A program made the translations under genes and the position numbers. From positions 59,469,135-59,533,134 of the forward strand of contig NC_071395.1 of NCBI RefSeq assembly GCF_022682495.2: DNA of 64,000 nucleotides, given 5' to 3'. The stretch is from Desmodus rotundus. Taxonomy: Eukaryota > Chordata > Mammalia > Chiroptera > Phyllostomidae. Of the stretch, positions 8,371-20,855 are shown piece by piece (the first letter of the stretch is position 1; each line of letters starts with the position of its first letter). The notes beneath the pieces were generated by a model that made no database searches, was not told where the DNA came from, and worked only from the letters and a program-made list of their open reading frames with translations.

Positions 8371-10451
8371 AGTCTGTGCCTAGCAAAGTTACCGCCAAGG
8401 TGATCATACAGAAAACCCATTGAAACGACCTGCTAAATCGGTGGCTTCTAGCGGCATCCCACACATTTCGCACTCTACTGAAACGAGTCCATTGACCTAG
8501 TGTTACCCGCTGGAGATGAAGTCTTCTAATAAGGCACTTGTACGAAACATCCTGATTCCCTCGTTGTTTGGAAGCTTTCCATGAATTCCTTGCTGTTCTA
8601 TCAGAAGGAAATTCAATCGAATAGAGTCAGTGGGCTGTGAGCTTCATGGGCATATCTACGTTCGAGAAACAGTTTTGTCCACAAGACATAGTAGTGAGTA
8701 GCTGCAGGAGATCTTCGGCCTCTGCTATTCTCCTGGAAAACATAGAGCGGCGAAAAGCCCACACTCGCAGCTCATTGTCCTGCGAAGGTCTGAAACTGCT
8801 ATGCTCCTGTTCATTCACTACGGATTGAAAATGATTTCAGTAGCATTTAGTTTAGGACACAACCCACAGCTCGGATATATCAAAAGATTTCTGTTTAAAG
8901 ATAGAGTTAGGGTTAGGGCTAGCATTACGATTACGGTAAGGATAAGCTTTATTATTAGGGTAGGGATAGGGATAGGGATAGGGATAGGGTTAGGGTTAGG
9001 GTTAGGGTTAGAGATAGGGTTAGGGTTAGGGTTAGGGTTAGGGTTAGCGTTAGCGTTAGGGTTAGGGATAGGGATAGGTTTAGCATTAGCTTTTCGGTTA
9101 ACGTTACATATAGGTTTAGGGCGAGGGCTAAAGCCAGATGACGGCCACAGGTAGAGGAGTGTGTGTCCTAGAAGATCGTGCATTTCATAGCTCTCTTAGT
9201 TCTTCTGTGCTTTCATTGAGTCCGTTGAGGACGAGAAAGTGATTCTGTAGAGCATTGCACTGAAACACAGCCAGGTAAAAGATAACAGAGCAAAAGAGCT
9301 GATCATAAGTGCTGAAGAGGGTATGTGATATGGTGCAAGGCACTCATTTCCAATTCAACTGATACGAGCACATTGATCTAGAGCTGCGTTCATGCTTAAA
9401 GCCACTTCTCAGGAACATGTTCATTCCCGAGTAACTTGGCAGCTTTCAAACCGTTCACTCCTGTGCTGTGTGAGAGAGTCACTCGAATAGAGTAAGGGGA
9501 CTGCTAGCTGCACATGCATTTCTACGTTGAAAACACTGTATGGGCAAAGTGAGGTAGTAGGCTGTTGCCTCTCTTCTTCCTGGGGCTACGCTTTTCTGAT
9601 GGAAAAAGTACCTAGGAGAAAACTCTACTGTGGAAGCTCATTGCGCTTCAAGGATCACAAAGTGCTAGCTAGGCTAGCCTTCCCTCCGTTGCTGACGGGA
9701 AATCATTTCCGTAGCTCTTGGGCTATGACACGCGCCAGAGATCCTATATTGCAGCAAGGTTCTTGGACAGGATGCTGACAAGAGTACGTACTATGTGACA
9801 CACCACTGCTTGCATCTCCTACTGAAATGAGAACATTGCTAACACGTCAAATAGTGTGGATGGCTTTTGTAGAGAACACTTTTCGCACGACTTGATATAA
9901 TTCCTGAATGGTGCAGGGGAGCGCAAAGTCTTCCCTGCTGTATTCTCAGAGTGGAATGAGTGGCCTGGTAAGCCCATGGCGTACTTTTAGCTTCTTCCTC
10001 TTTGAATGATTCACGAACGGGTGGAGTCCGAGGGACGTAGTATAGTCTCCATGGTTTCTGAGGCTACAGTCTTCTTCTCCCATCACATCTACTACCGAAA
10101 TGCCAACATTGAGAAGACGTGGAACACTGAGTCGGCTTTGGAGAAAAACCCGCTTCCTACGAAATAGGTTGATTCCCGAGTGAGTTTGAGGAGCAAACAA
10201 ATCTTCACGAACGTATTATCTTCCACTGGGAGCCCCACAGGCTACTCTGACATTCATATTCCCTTAGATCTTCAGAGACTTGGAGGCCAGGTCGCGTAGC
10301 GTGGCCCAGCGGCCTTCCAACATCCGGATACGCTTTCCTCGCAGAACGCAGAGTTTGGCGAAAACAGTGGTAGCCAAGCTTACTCTCGGGCACAGTTGGC
10401 ATAGTCCTGTGCATCCGTTCACTCATTTGCTTTGGGGAACATGATTGCACA
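8371..10451 (+). repeat. Satellite unit U5 (2,081 bp, tract type c)
   Basis: Shares the rare right flank GGGCGAGGGCTAAAGCC with the distant units U26, U28 and U31. It has a private AGAGCATTGC near 9250 where others have AGATCGTTGC. Its 3' part (GAATGATTCACG, GAGTCGGC, GCATCCG) matches U7. Confidence 0.97.
8900..9138 (+). repeat. Telomere-like tract of U5, type c, 239 bp
   Basis: 4 GGGATA, 4 GGGTTA, GAGATA, 5 GGGTTA, 2 GCGTTA, GGGTTA, 2 GGGATA. GAGATA and the absence of CGGTTA define type c. Confidence 0.95.
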
Positions 10452-12538
10452 AGTCTGTGCCTAGCAAAGTTACCGCCAAGGTGATCATACAGAAAACCCA
10501 TTGAAACGACCTGCTAAATCGGTGGCTTCTAGCGGCATCCCACACATTTCGCACTCTACTGAAACGAGTCCATTGACCTAGTGTTACCCGCTGGAGATGA
10601 AGTCTTCTAATAAGGCACTTGTACGAAACATCCTGATTCCCTCGTTGTTTGGAAGCTTTCCATGAATTCCTTGCTGTTCTATCAGAAGGAAATTCAATCG
10701 AATAGAGTCAGTGGGCTGTGAGCTTCATGGGCATATCTACGTTCGAGAAACAGTTTTGTCCACAAGCCATAGTAGTGAGTAGCTGCAGGAGATCTTCGGC
10801 CTCTGCTATTCTCCTGGAAATCATAGAGCGGCGAAAAGCCCACACTCGCAGCTCATTGTCCTGCGAAGGTCTGAAACTGCTATGCTCCTGTTCATTCACT
10901 ACGGATTGAAAATGATTTCAGTAGCATTTAGTTTAGGACACAACCCACAGCTCGGATATATCAGAAGATTTCTGTTTAAAGATAGAGTTAGGGTTATGGC
11001 TAGCATTACGATTACGGTAAGGATAAGCTTTATTATTAGGGTAGGGATAGGGATAGGGATAGGGATAGGGTTAGGGTTAGGGTGAGGGTTAGGGATAGGG
11101 TTACGGTTAGGGTTAGGGTTAGGGTTAGGGTTAGCTTTAGCGTTAGGGTTAGGGATAGGGATAGGTTTAGCATTAGCGTTTGGGTTAATGTTACATATAG
11201 GTTTAGGGCCAGGGCTAAAGCTAGATGACGGCCACAGGTAGAGGAGTGTGTGTCCTAGAAGATCGTGCATTTCATAGCTCTCTTAGTTCTTCTGTGCTTT
11301 CATTGAGTCCGTTGAGGACGAGAAAGTGATTCTGTAGATCGTTGCACTGAAACACAGCCAGGTAAAAGATAACAGAGCAAAAGAGCTGATCATAAGTGCT
11401 GAAGAGGGTATGTGATATGGTGCAAGGCACTCATTTCCAATTCAACTGATACGAGCACATTGATCTAGAGCTGCGTTCATGCTTAAAGCCACTTCTCAGG
11501 AACATGTTCATTCCCGAGTAACTTGGCAGCTTTCAAGCCGTTCACTCCTGTGCTGTGTGAGAGAGTCACTCGAAAAGAGTAAGGGGACTGCTAGCTGCAC
11601 ATGCATTTCTACGTTGAAAACACTGTATGGGCAAAGTGAGGTAGTAGGCTGTTGCCTCTCTTCTTCCTGGGGCTACGCTTTTCTGATGGAAAAAGTACCT
11701 AGGAGAAAACTCTACTGTGGAAGCTCATTCCGCTTCAAGGATCACAAAGTGCTAGCTAGGCTAGCATTCCCTCTGTTGCTGACGGGAAATCATTTCCGTA
11801 GCTCTTGGGCTATGACACGATCCAGAGATCCTATATTGCAGCAAGGTTCTTGGACAGGATGCTGACAAGTGTACGTACTATGTGACACACCACTGCTTGC
11901 ATCTCCTACTGAAATGAGAACATTGCTAACACGTCAAATAGTGTGGATGGCTTTTGTAGAGAACACTTTTCGCACGACTTGATATAATTCCTGAATGGTG
12001 CAGGGGAGCGCAAAGTCTTCCCTGCTGTATTCTCAGAGTGGTATGAGTGGCCTGGTAGGCCCATGGCGTACTTTTAGCTTCTTCCTCTTTGAATGCTTCA
12101 CGAACGGGTGGAGTCCGAGGGACGTAGTATAGTCTCCATGGTTTCTGAGGCTACAGTCTTCTTCTCCCATCACATCTACTACCGAAATGCCAACATTGAG
12201 AAGACGTTGAACACTGAGACGGCTTTGGAGAAAAACCCGCTTCCTACGAAATAGGTTGATTCCCGAGTGAGTTTGAGGAGCAAACAAATCTTCACGAACA
12301 TATTATCTTCCACTGGGAGCCCCACAGGCTACTCTGACATTCATATTCCCTTAGATCTTCAGAGACTTGGAGGCCAGGTCGCGTAGCGTGGCCCAGCGGC
12401 CTTCCAACGTCCGGATACGCTTTCCTCGCAGAACGCAGAGTTTGGCGAAAACAGTGGTAGCCAAGCTTACTCTTGGGCACAGTTGGCATAGTCCTGTGCT
12501 TCCGTTCACTCATTTGCTTTGGGGAACGTGATTGCACA
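10452..12538 (+). repeat. Satellite unit U6 (2,087 bp, tract type d)
   Basis: Has GCCATAG and GGAAATCATAG (near 10765 and 10816), CAAGCCGTTC near 11535 and CGAAAAGAG near 11571. The last removes a stop and opens a 128-codon frame found only here, in U29 and in U30. These markers identify the U6-like segment in U29/U30. Confidence 0.97.
10981..11225 (+). repeat. Telomere-like tract of U6, type d, 245 bp
   Basis: 4 GGGATA, 2 GGGTTA, GGGTGA, GGGTTA, GGGATA, GGGTTA, CGGTTA, 4 GGGTTA. The GGGTGA hexamer marks type d (U6, U7, U30). Confidence 0.95.
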
Positions 12539-14625
12539 AGTCTGTGCCTAGCAAAGTTACCGCCAAGGTGATCATACAGAAAACCCATTGAAACGACCTG
12601 CTAAATCGGTGGCTTCTAGCGGCATCCCACACATTTCGCACTCTACTGAAACGAGTCCATTGACCTAGTGTTACCCGCTGGAGATGAAGTCTTCTAATAA
12701 GGCACTTGTATGAAACATCCTGATTCCCTCGTTGTTTGGAAGCTTTCCATGAATTCCTTGCTGTTCTATCAGAAGGAAATTAAATCGAATAGAGTCAGTG
12801 GGCTGTGAGCTTCATGGGCATATCTACGTTCGAGAAACAGTTTTGTCCACAAGACATAGTAGTGAGTAGCTGCAGGAGATCTTCGGCCTCTGCTATTCTC
12901 CTGGAAAACATAGAGCGGCGAAAAGCCCACACTCGCAGCTCATTGTCCTGCGAAGGTCTGAAACTGCTATGCTCCTGTTCATTCACTACGGATTGAAAAT
13001 GATTTCAGTAGCATTTAGTTTAGGACACAACCCACAGCTCGGATATATCAGAAGATTTCTGTTTAAAGATAGAGTTAGGGTTAGGGCTAGCATTACGATT
13101 ACGGTAAGGATAAGCTTTATTATTAGGGTAGGAATAGGGATAGGGATAGGGAAAGGGTTAGGGTTAGGGTGAGGGTTAGGGATAGGGTTACGGTTAGGGT
13201 TAGGGTTAGGGTTAGGGTTAGCGTTAGCGTTAGGGTTAGGGATAGGGATAGGTTTAGCATTAGCGTTTGGGTTAATGTTACATATAGGTTCAGGGCCAGG
13301 GCAAAAGCTAGATGACGGCCACAGGTAGAGGAGTGTGTGTCCTAGAAGATCGTGCATTTCATAGCTCTCTTAGTTCTTCTGTGCTTTCATTGAGTCCGTT
13401 GAGGACGAGAAAGTGATTCTGTAGATCGTTGCACTGAAACACAGCCAGGTAAAAGATAACAGAGCAAAAGAGCTGATCATAAGTGCTGAAGAGGGTATGT
13501 GATATGGTGCAAGGCACTCATTTCCAATTCAACTGATACGAGCACATTGATCTAGAGCTGCGTTCATGCTTAAAGCCACTTCTCAGGAACATGTTCATTC
13601 CCCAGTAACTTGGCAGCTTTCAAACCGTTCACTCCTGTGCTGTGTGAGAGAGTCACTCGAATAGAGTAAGGGGACTGCTAGCTGCACATGCATTTCTACG
13701 TTGAAAACACTGTATGGGCAAAGTGAGGTAGTAGGCTGTTGCCTCTCTTCTTCCTGGGGCTACGCTTTTCTGATGGAAAAAGTACCTAGGAGAAAACTCT
13801 ACTGTGGAAGCTCATTGCGCTTCAAGGATCACAAAGTGCTAGCTAGGCTAGCCTTCCGTCCGTTGCTGACGGGAAATCATTTCCGTAGCTCTTGGGCTAT
13901 GACACGCGCCAGAGATCCTATATTGCAGCAAGGTTCTTGGACAGGATGCTGACAAGAGTACGTACTATGTGACACACCACTGCTTGCATCTCCTACTGAA
14001 ATGAGAACATTGCTAACACGTCAAATAGTGTGGATGGCTTTTGTAGAGAACACTTTTCGCACGACTTGATATAATTCCTGAATGGTGCAGGGGAGCGCAA
14101 AGTCTTCCCTGCTGTATTCTCAGAGTGGAATGAGTGGCCTGGTAAGCCCATGGCGTACTTTTAGCTTCTTCCTCTTTGAATGATTCACGAACGGGTGGAG
14201 TCCGAGGGACGTAGTATAGTCTCCATGGTTTCTGAGGCTACAGTCTTCTTCTCCCATCACATCTACTACCGAAATGCCAACATTGAGAAGACGTGGAACA
14301 CTGAGTCGGCTTTGGAGAAAAACCCGCTTCCTACGAAATAGGTTGATTCCCGAGTGAGTTTGAGGAGCAAACAAATCTTCGCGAACGTATTATCTTCCAC
14401 TGGGAGCCCCACAGGCTACTCTGACATTCATATTCCCTTAGATCTTCAGAGACTTGGAGGCCAGGTCGCGTAGCGTGGCCCAGCGGCCTTCCAACTTCCG
14501 GATACGCTTTCCTCGCAGAACGCAGAGTTTGGCGAAAACAGTGGTGGCCAAGCTTACTCTCGGGCACAGTTGGCATAGTCCTGTGCATCCGTTCACTCAT
14601 TTGCTTTGGGGAACATGATTGCACA
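12539..14625 (+). repeat. Satellite unit U7 (2,087 bp, tract type d)
   Basis: 5' part resembles U6 in its tract, 3' part resembles U5 (GGTAAGCCC, GAATGATTCACG, GAGTCGGC). It is a mosaic of the two. It has TTCCCCAGTAAC near 13598 where others have TTCCCGAGTAAC. Confidence 0.97.
13068..13312 (+). repeat. Telomere-like tract of U7, type d, 245 bp
   Basis: As U6 with private changes GGAATA at the first and GGGAAA at the fourth GGGATA position. Confidence 0.95.
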
Positions 14626-16718
14626 AGTCTGTGCCTAGCAAAGTTACCGCCAAGGTGATCATACAGAAAACCCATTGAAACGACCTGCTAAATCGGTGGC
14701 TTCTAGCGGCATCCCACACATTTCGCACTCTACTGAAACGAGTCCATTGACCTAGTGTTACCCGCTGGAGATGAAGTCTTCTAATAAGGCACTTGTACGA
14801 AACATCCTGATTCCCTCGTTGTTTGGAAGCTTTCCATGAATTCCTTGCTGTTCTATCAGAAGGAAATTCAATCGAATAGAGTCAGTGGGCTGTGAGCTTC
14901 ATGGGCATATCTACGTTCGAGAAACAGTTTTGTCCACAAGACATAGTAGTGAGTAGCTGCAGGAGATCTTCGGCCTCTGCTATTCTCCTGGAAAACATAG
15001 AGCGGCGAAAAGCCCACACTCGCAGCTCATTGTCCTGCGAAGGTCTGAAACTGCTATGCTCCTGTTCATTCACTACGGATTGAAAATGATTTCAGTAGCA
15101 TTTAGTTTAGGACACAACCCACAGCTCGGATATATCAGAAGATTTCTGTTTAAAGATAGAGTTAGGGTTAGGGCTAGCATTACGATTACGGTAAGGATAA
15201 GCTTTATTATTAGGGTAGGGATAGGGATAGGGATAGGGATAGGGATAGGGATAGGGTTAGGGTTAGGGTTAGGGTTAGCGTTAGCGTTAGGGTTAGGGTT
15301 AGGGTTAGCGTTAGCGTTAGCGTTAGGGTTAGGGATAGGGATAGGTTTAGCATTAGCGTTTGGGTTAACGTTACATATAGGTTTAGGGCCAGGGCTAAAG
15401 CTAGATGACGGCCACAGGTAGAGGAGTGTGTGTCCTAGAAGATCGTGCATTTCATAGCTCTCTTAGTTCTTCTGTGCTTTCATTGAGTCCGTTGAGGACG
15501 AGAAAGTGATTCTGTAGATCGTTGCACTGAAACACAGCCAGGTAAAAGATAACAGAGCAAAAGAGCTGATCATAAGTGCTGAAGAGGGTATGTGATATGG
15601 TGCAAGGCACTCATTTCCAATTCAACTGATACGAGCACATTGATCTAGAGCTGCGTTCATGCTTAAAGCCACTTCTCAGGAACATGTTCATTCCCGAGTA
15701 ACTTGGCAGCTTTCACACCGTTCACTCCTGTGCTGTGTGAGAGAGTCACTCGAATAGAGTAAGGGGACTGCTAGCTGCACATGCATTTCTACGTTGAAAA
15801 CACTGTATGGGCAAAGTGAGGTAGTAGGCTGTTGCCTCTCTTCTTCCTGGGGCTACGCTTTTCTGATGGAAAAAGTACCTAGGAGAAAACTCTACTGTGG
15901 AAGCTCATTGCGCTTCAAGGATCACAAAGGGCTAGCTAGGCTAGCATTCCCTCCGTTGCTGACGGGAAATCATTTCCGTAGCTCTTGGGCTATGACACGC
16001 GCCAGAGATCCTATATTGCAGCAAGGTTCTTGGACAGGATGCTGACAAGAGTACGTACTATGTGACACACCACTGCTTTCATCTCCTACTGAAATGAGAA
16101 CATTGCTAACACGTCAAATAGTGTGGATGGCTTTTGTTGAGAACACTTTTCGCACGACTTGATATAATTCCTGAATGGTGCAGGGGAGCGCATAGTCCTC
16201 CCTGCTGTATTCTCAGAGTGGAATGAGTGGCCTGGTAGGCCCATGGCGTACTTTTAGCTTCTTCCTCTTTGAATGCTTCACGAACGGGTGGAGTCCGAGG
16301 GACGTAGTATAGAGTCCATGTTTTCTGAGGCTACAGTCTTCTTCTCCCATCACATCTACTACCGAAATGCCAACATTGAGAAGACGTGGAACACTGAGAC
16401 GGCTTTGGAGAAAAACCCGCTTCCTACGAAATAGGTTGATTCCCGAGTGAGTTTGAGGAGCAAACAAATCTTCACGAACGTATTATCTTCCACTGGGAGC
16501 CCCACAGGCTACTCTGACATTCATATTCCCTTAGATCTTCAGAGACTTGGAGGCCAGGTCGCGTAGCCTGGCCCAGCGGCCTTCCAACGTCCGGATACGC
16601 TTTCCTCGCAGAACGCAGAGTTTGGCGAAAACAGTGGTAGCCAAGCTTACTCTCGGGCACAGTTGGCATAGTCCTGTGCTTCCGTTCACTCATTTGCTTT
16701 GGGGAACGTGATTGCACA
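14626..16718 (+). repeat. Satellite unit U8 (2,093 bp, tract type e)
   Basis: First unit with the GTTAACGTTACAT right flank typical of the units to its right. Its 3' part (CACACCGTTC, AAAGGGCTAGC, AGCGCATAGTCCTCC) is that of U10, U12 and U21, so the two-unit repeat pattern starts inside U8. Confidence 0.97.
15155..15405 (+). repeat. Telomere-like tract of U8, type e, 251 bp
   Basis: 6 GGGATA, 4 GGGTTA, 2 GCGTTA, 3 GGGTTA, 3 GCGTTA, GGGTTA, 2 GGGATA. The GGGTTA/GCGTTA block is duplicated; this is the only type e copy. Confidence 0.95.
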
Positions 16719-18768
16719 AGTCTGTGCCTAGCAAAGTTACCGCCAAGGTGATCATACAGAAAACCCATTGAAACGACCTGCTAAATCGGTGGCTTCTAGC
16801 GGCATCCCACACATTTCGCACTCTACTGAAACGAGTCCATTGACCTAGTGTTACCCGCTGGAGATGAAGTCTTCTAATAAGGCACTTGTACGAAACATCC
16901 TGATTCCCTCGTTGTTTGGAAGCTTTCCATGAATTCCTTGCTGTTCTATCAGAAGGAAATTCAATCGAATAGAGTCAGTGGGCTGTGAGCTTCATGGGCA
17001 TATCTACGTTCGAGAAACAGTTTTGTCCACAAGACATAGTAGTGAGTAGCTGCAGGAGATCTTCGGCCTCTGCTATTCTCCTGGAAAACATAGAGCGGCG
17101 AAAAGCCCACACTCGCAGCTCATTGTCCTGCGAAGGTCTGAAACTGCTATGCTCCTGTTCATTCACTACGGATTGAAAATGATTTCAGTAGCATTTAGTT
17201 TAGGACACAACCCACAGCTCGGATATATCAGAAGATTTCTGTTTAAAGATAGAGTTAGGGTTAGGGCTAGCATTACGATTACGGTAAGGATAAGCTTTAT
17301 TATTAGGGTAGGGATAGGGATAGGGATAGGGATAGGGATAGGGTTAGGGTTAGGGTTAGGGTTAGCGTTAGCGTTAGGGTTAGGGATAGGGATAGGTTTA
17401 GCATTAGCGTTTGGGTTAACGTTACATATAGGTTTAGGGCCAGGGCTAAAGCTAGATGACGGCCACAGGTAGAGGAGTGTGTGTCCTAGAAGATCGTGCA
17501 TTTCATAGCTCTCTTAGTTCTTCTTTGCTTTCATTGAGTCCGTTGAGGACGAGAAAGTGATTCTGTAGATCGTTGCACTGAAACACAGCCAGGTAAAAGA
17601 TAACAGAGCAAAAGAGCTGATCATAAGTGCTGAAGAGGGTATGTGATATGGTGCAAGGCACTCATTTCCAATTCAACTGATACGAGCACATTGATCTAGA
17701 GCTGCGTTCATGCTTAAAGCCACTTCTCAGGAACATGTTCATTCCCGAGTAACTTGGCAGCTTTCAAACCTTCACTCCTGTGCTGTGTGAGAGAGTCACT
17801 CGAATAGAGTAAGGGGACTGCTAGCTGCACATGCATTTCTACGTTGAAAACACTGTATGGGCAAAGTGAGGTAGTAGGCTGTTGCCTCTCTTCTTCCTGG
17901 GGCTACGCTTTTCTGATGGAAAAAGTACCTAGGAGAAAACTCTACTGTGGAAGCTCATTCCGCTTCAAGGATCACAAAGTGCTAGCTAGGCTAGCATTCC
18001 CTCCGTTGCTGACGGGAAATCATTTCCGTAGCTCTTGGGCTATGACACGCGCCAGAGATCCTATATTGCAGCAAGGTTCTTGGACAGGATGCTGACAAGA
18101 GTACGTACTATGTGACACACCACTGCTTGCATCTCCTACTGAAATGAGAACATTGCTAACACGTCAAATAGTGTGGATGGCTTTTGTAGAGAACACTTTT
18201 CGCACGACTTGATATAATTCCTGAATGGTGCAGGGGAGCGCAAAGTCTTCCCTGCTGTATTCTCAGAGTGGAATGAGTGGCCTGGTAGGCCCATGGCGTA
18301 CTTTTAGCTTCTTCCTCTTTGAATGCTTCACGAACGGGTGGAGTCCGAGGGACGTAGTATAGTCTCCATGTTTTCTGAGGCTACAGTCTTCTTCTCCCAT
18401 CACATCTACTACCGAAATGCCAACATTGAGAAGACGTGGAACACTGAGACGGCTTTGGAGAAAAACCCGCTTCCTACGAAATAGGTTGATTCCCGAGTGA
18501 GTTTGAGGAGCAAACAAATCTTCACGAACGTATTATCTTCCACTGGGAGCCCCACAGGCTACTCTGACATTCATATTCCCTTAGATCTTCAGAGACTTGG
18601 AGGCCAGGTCGCGTAGCGTGGCCCAGCGGCCTTCCAACGTCCGGATACGCTTTCCTCGCAGAACGCAGAGTTTGGCGAAAACAGTGGTAGCCAAGCTTAC
18701 TCTCGGGCACAGTTGGCATAGTCCTGTGCTTCCGTTCACTCATTTGCTTTGGGGAACGTGATTGCACA
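16719..18768 (+). repeat. Satellite unit U9 (2,050 bp, short tract type f)
   Basis: First member of the 4,137-bp two-unit repeat. It has a one-base deletion near 17770 (CAAACCTTCACTCC) and CTTCTTTGCTTTC near 17520, both shared with U11. Confidence 0.97.
17248..17456 (+). repeat. Telomere-like tract of U9, type f, 209 bp
   Basis: 5 GGGATA, 4 GGGTTA, 2 GCGTTA, GGGTTA, 2 GGGATA. It is exactly six hexamers shorter than the 245-bp form and lacks the CGGTTA block. Confidence 0.95.
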
Positions 18769-20855
18769 AGTCTGTGCCTAGCAAAGTTACCGCCAAGGTG
18801 ATCATACAGAAAACCCATTGAAACGACCTGCTAAATCGGTGGTTTCTAGCGGCATCCCACACATTTCGCACTCTACTGAAACGAGTCCATTGACCTAGTG
18901 TTACCCGCTGGAGATGAAGTCTTCTAATAAGGCACTTGTATGAAACATCCTGATTCCCTCGTTGTTTGGAAGCTTTCCATGAATTCCTTGCTGTTCTATC
19001 AGAAGGAAATTCAATCGAATAGAGTCAGTGGGCTGTGAGCTTCATGGGCATATCTACGTTCGAGAAACAGTTTTGTCCACAAGACATAGTAGTCAGTAGC
19101 TGCAGGATATCTTCGGCCTCTGCTATTCTCCTGGAAAACATAGAGCGGCGAAAAGCCCACACTCGCAGCTCATTGTCCTGCGAAGGTCTGAAACTGCTAT
19201 GCTCCTGTTCATTCACTACGGATTGAAAATGATTTCAGTAGCATTTAGTTTAGGACACAACCCACAGCTCAGATATATCAGAAGATTTCTGTTTAAAGAT
19301 AGAGTTAGGGTTAGGGCTAGCATTACGATTACGGTAAGGATAAGCTTTATTATTAGGGTAGGGATAGGGATAGGGATAGGGATAGGGATAGGGTTAGGGT
19401 TAGGGTTAGGGATAGGGTTACGGTTAGGGTTAGGGTTAGGGTTAGGGTTAGCGTTAGCGTTAGGGTTAGGGATAGGGATAGGTTTAGCATTAGCGTTTGG
19501 GTTAACGTTACATATAGGTTTAGGGCCAGGGCTAAAGCTAGATGACGGCCACAGGTAGAGGAGTGTGTGTCCTAGAAGATCGTGCATTTCATAGCTCTCT
19601 TAGTTCTTCTGTGCTTTCATTGAGTCCGTTGAGGACGAGAAAGTGATTCTGTAGATCGTTGCACTGAAACACAGCCAGGTAAAAGATAACAGAGCAAAAG
19701 AGCTGATCATAAGTGCTGAAGAGGGTATGTGATATGGTGCAAGGCACTCATTTCCAATTCAACTGATACGAGCACATTGATCTAGAGCTGCGTTCATGCT
19801 TAAAGCCACTTCTCAGGAACATGTTCATTCCCGAGTAACTTGGCAGCTTTCACACCGTTCACTCCTGTGCTGTGTGAGAGAGTCACTCGAATAGAGTAAG
19901 GGGACTGCTAGCTGCACATGCATTTCTACGTTGAAAACACTGTATGGGCAAAGTGAGGTAGTAGGCTGTTGCCTCTCTTCTTCCTGGGGCTACGCTTTTC
20001 TGATGGAAAAAGTACCTAGGAGAAAACTCTACTGTGGAAGCTCATTGCGCTTCAAGGATCACAAAGGGCTAGCTAGGCTAGCATTCCCTCCGTTGCTGAC
20101 GGGAAATCATTTCCGTAGCTCTTGGGCTATGACACGCGCCAGAGATCCTATATTGCAGCAAGGTTCTTGGACAGGATGCTGACAAGAGTACGTACTATGT
20201 GACACACCACTGCTTTCATCTCCTACTGAAATGAGAACATTGCTAACACGTCAAATAGTGTGGATGGCTTTTGTTGAGAACACTTTTCGCACGACTTGAT
20301 ATAATTCCTGAATGGTGCAGGGGAGCGCATAGTCCTCCCTGCTGTATTCTCAGAGTGGAATGAGTGGCCTGGTAGGCCCATGGCGTACTTTTAGCTTCTT
20401 CCTCTTTGAATGCTTCACGAACGGGTGGAGTCCGAGGGACGTAGTATAGAGTCCATGTTTTCTGAGGCTACAGTCTTCTTCTCCCATCACATCTACTACC
20501 GAAATGCCAACATTGAGAAGACGTGGAACACTGAGACGGCTTTGGAGAAAAACCCGCTTCCTACGAAATAGGTTGATTCCCGAGTGAGTTTGAGGAGCAA
20601 ACAAATCTTCACGAACGTATTATCTTCCACTGGGAGCCCCACAGGCTACTCTGACATTCATATTCCCTTAGATCTTCAGAGACTTGGAGGCCAGGTCGCG
20701 TAGCGTGGCCCAGCGGCCTTCCAACGTCCGGATACGCTTTCCTCGCAGAACGCAGAGTTTGGCGAAAACAGTGGTAGCCAAGCTTACTCTCGGGCACAGT
20801 TGGCATAGTCCTGTGCTTCCGTTCACTCATTTGCTTTGGGGAACGTGATTGCACA
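18769..20855 (+). repeat. Satellite unit U10 (2,087 bp, tract type g)
   Basis: Second member of the first 4,137-bp dimer. It has GTAGTCAG with GGATATC near 19095-19110 and CTCAGATATATC near 19270, the latter shared only with U12 and U21. Confidence 0.97.
19298..19542 (+). repeat. Telomere-like tract of U10, type g, 245 bp
   Basis: 5 GGGATA, 3 GGGTTA, GGGATA, GGGTTA, CGGTTA, 4 GGGTTA, 2 GCGTTA, GGGTTA, 2 GGGATA. Type g is the commonest tract in the array. Confidence 0.95.
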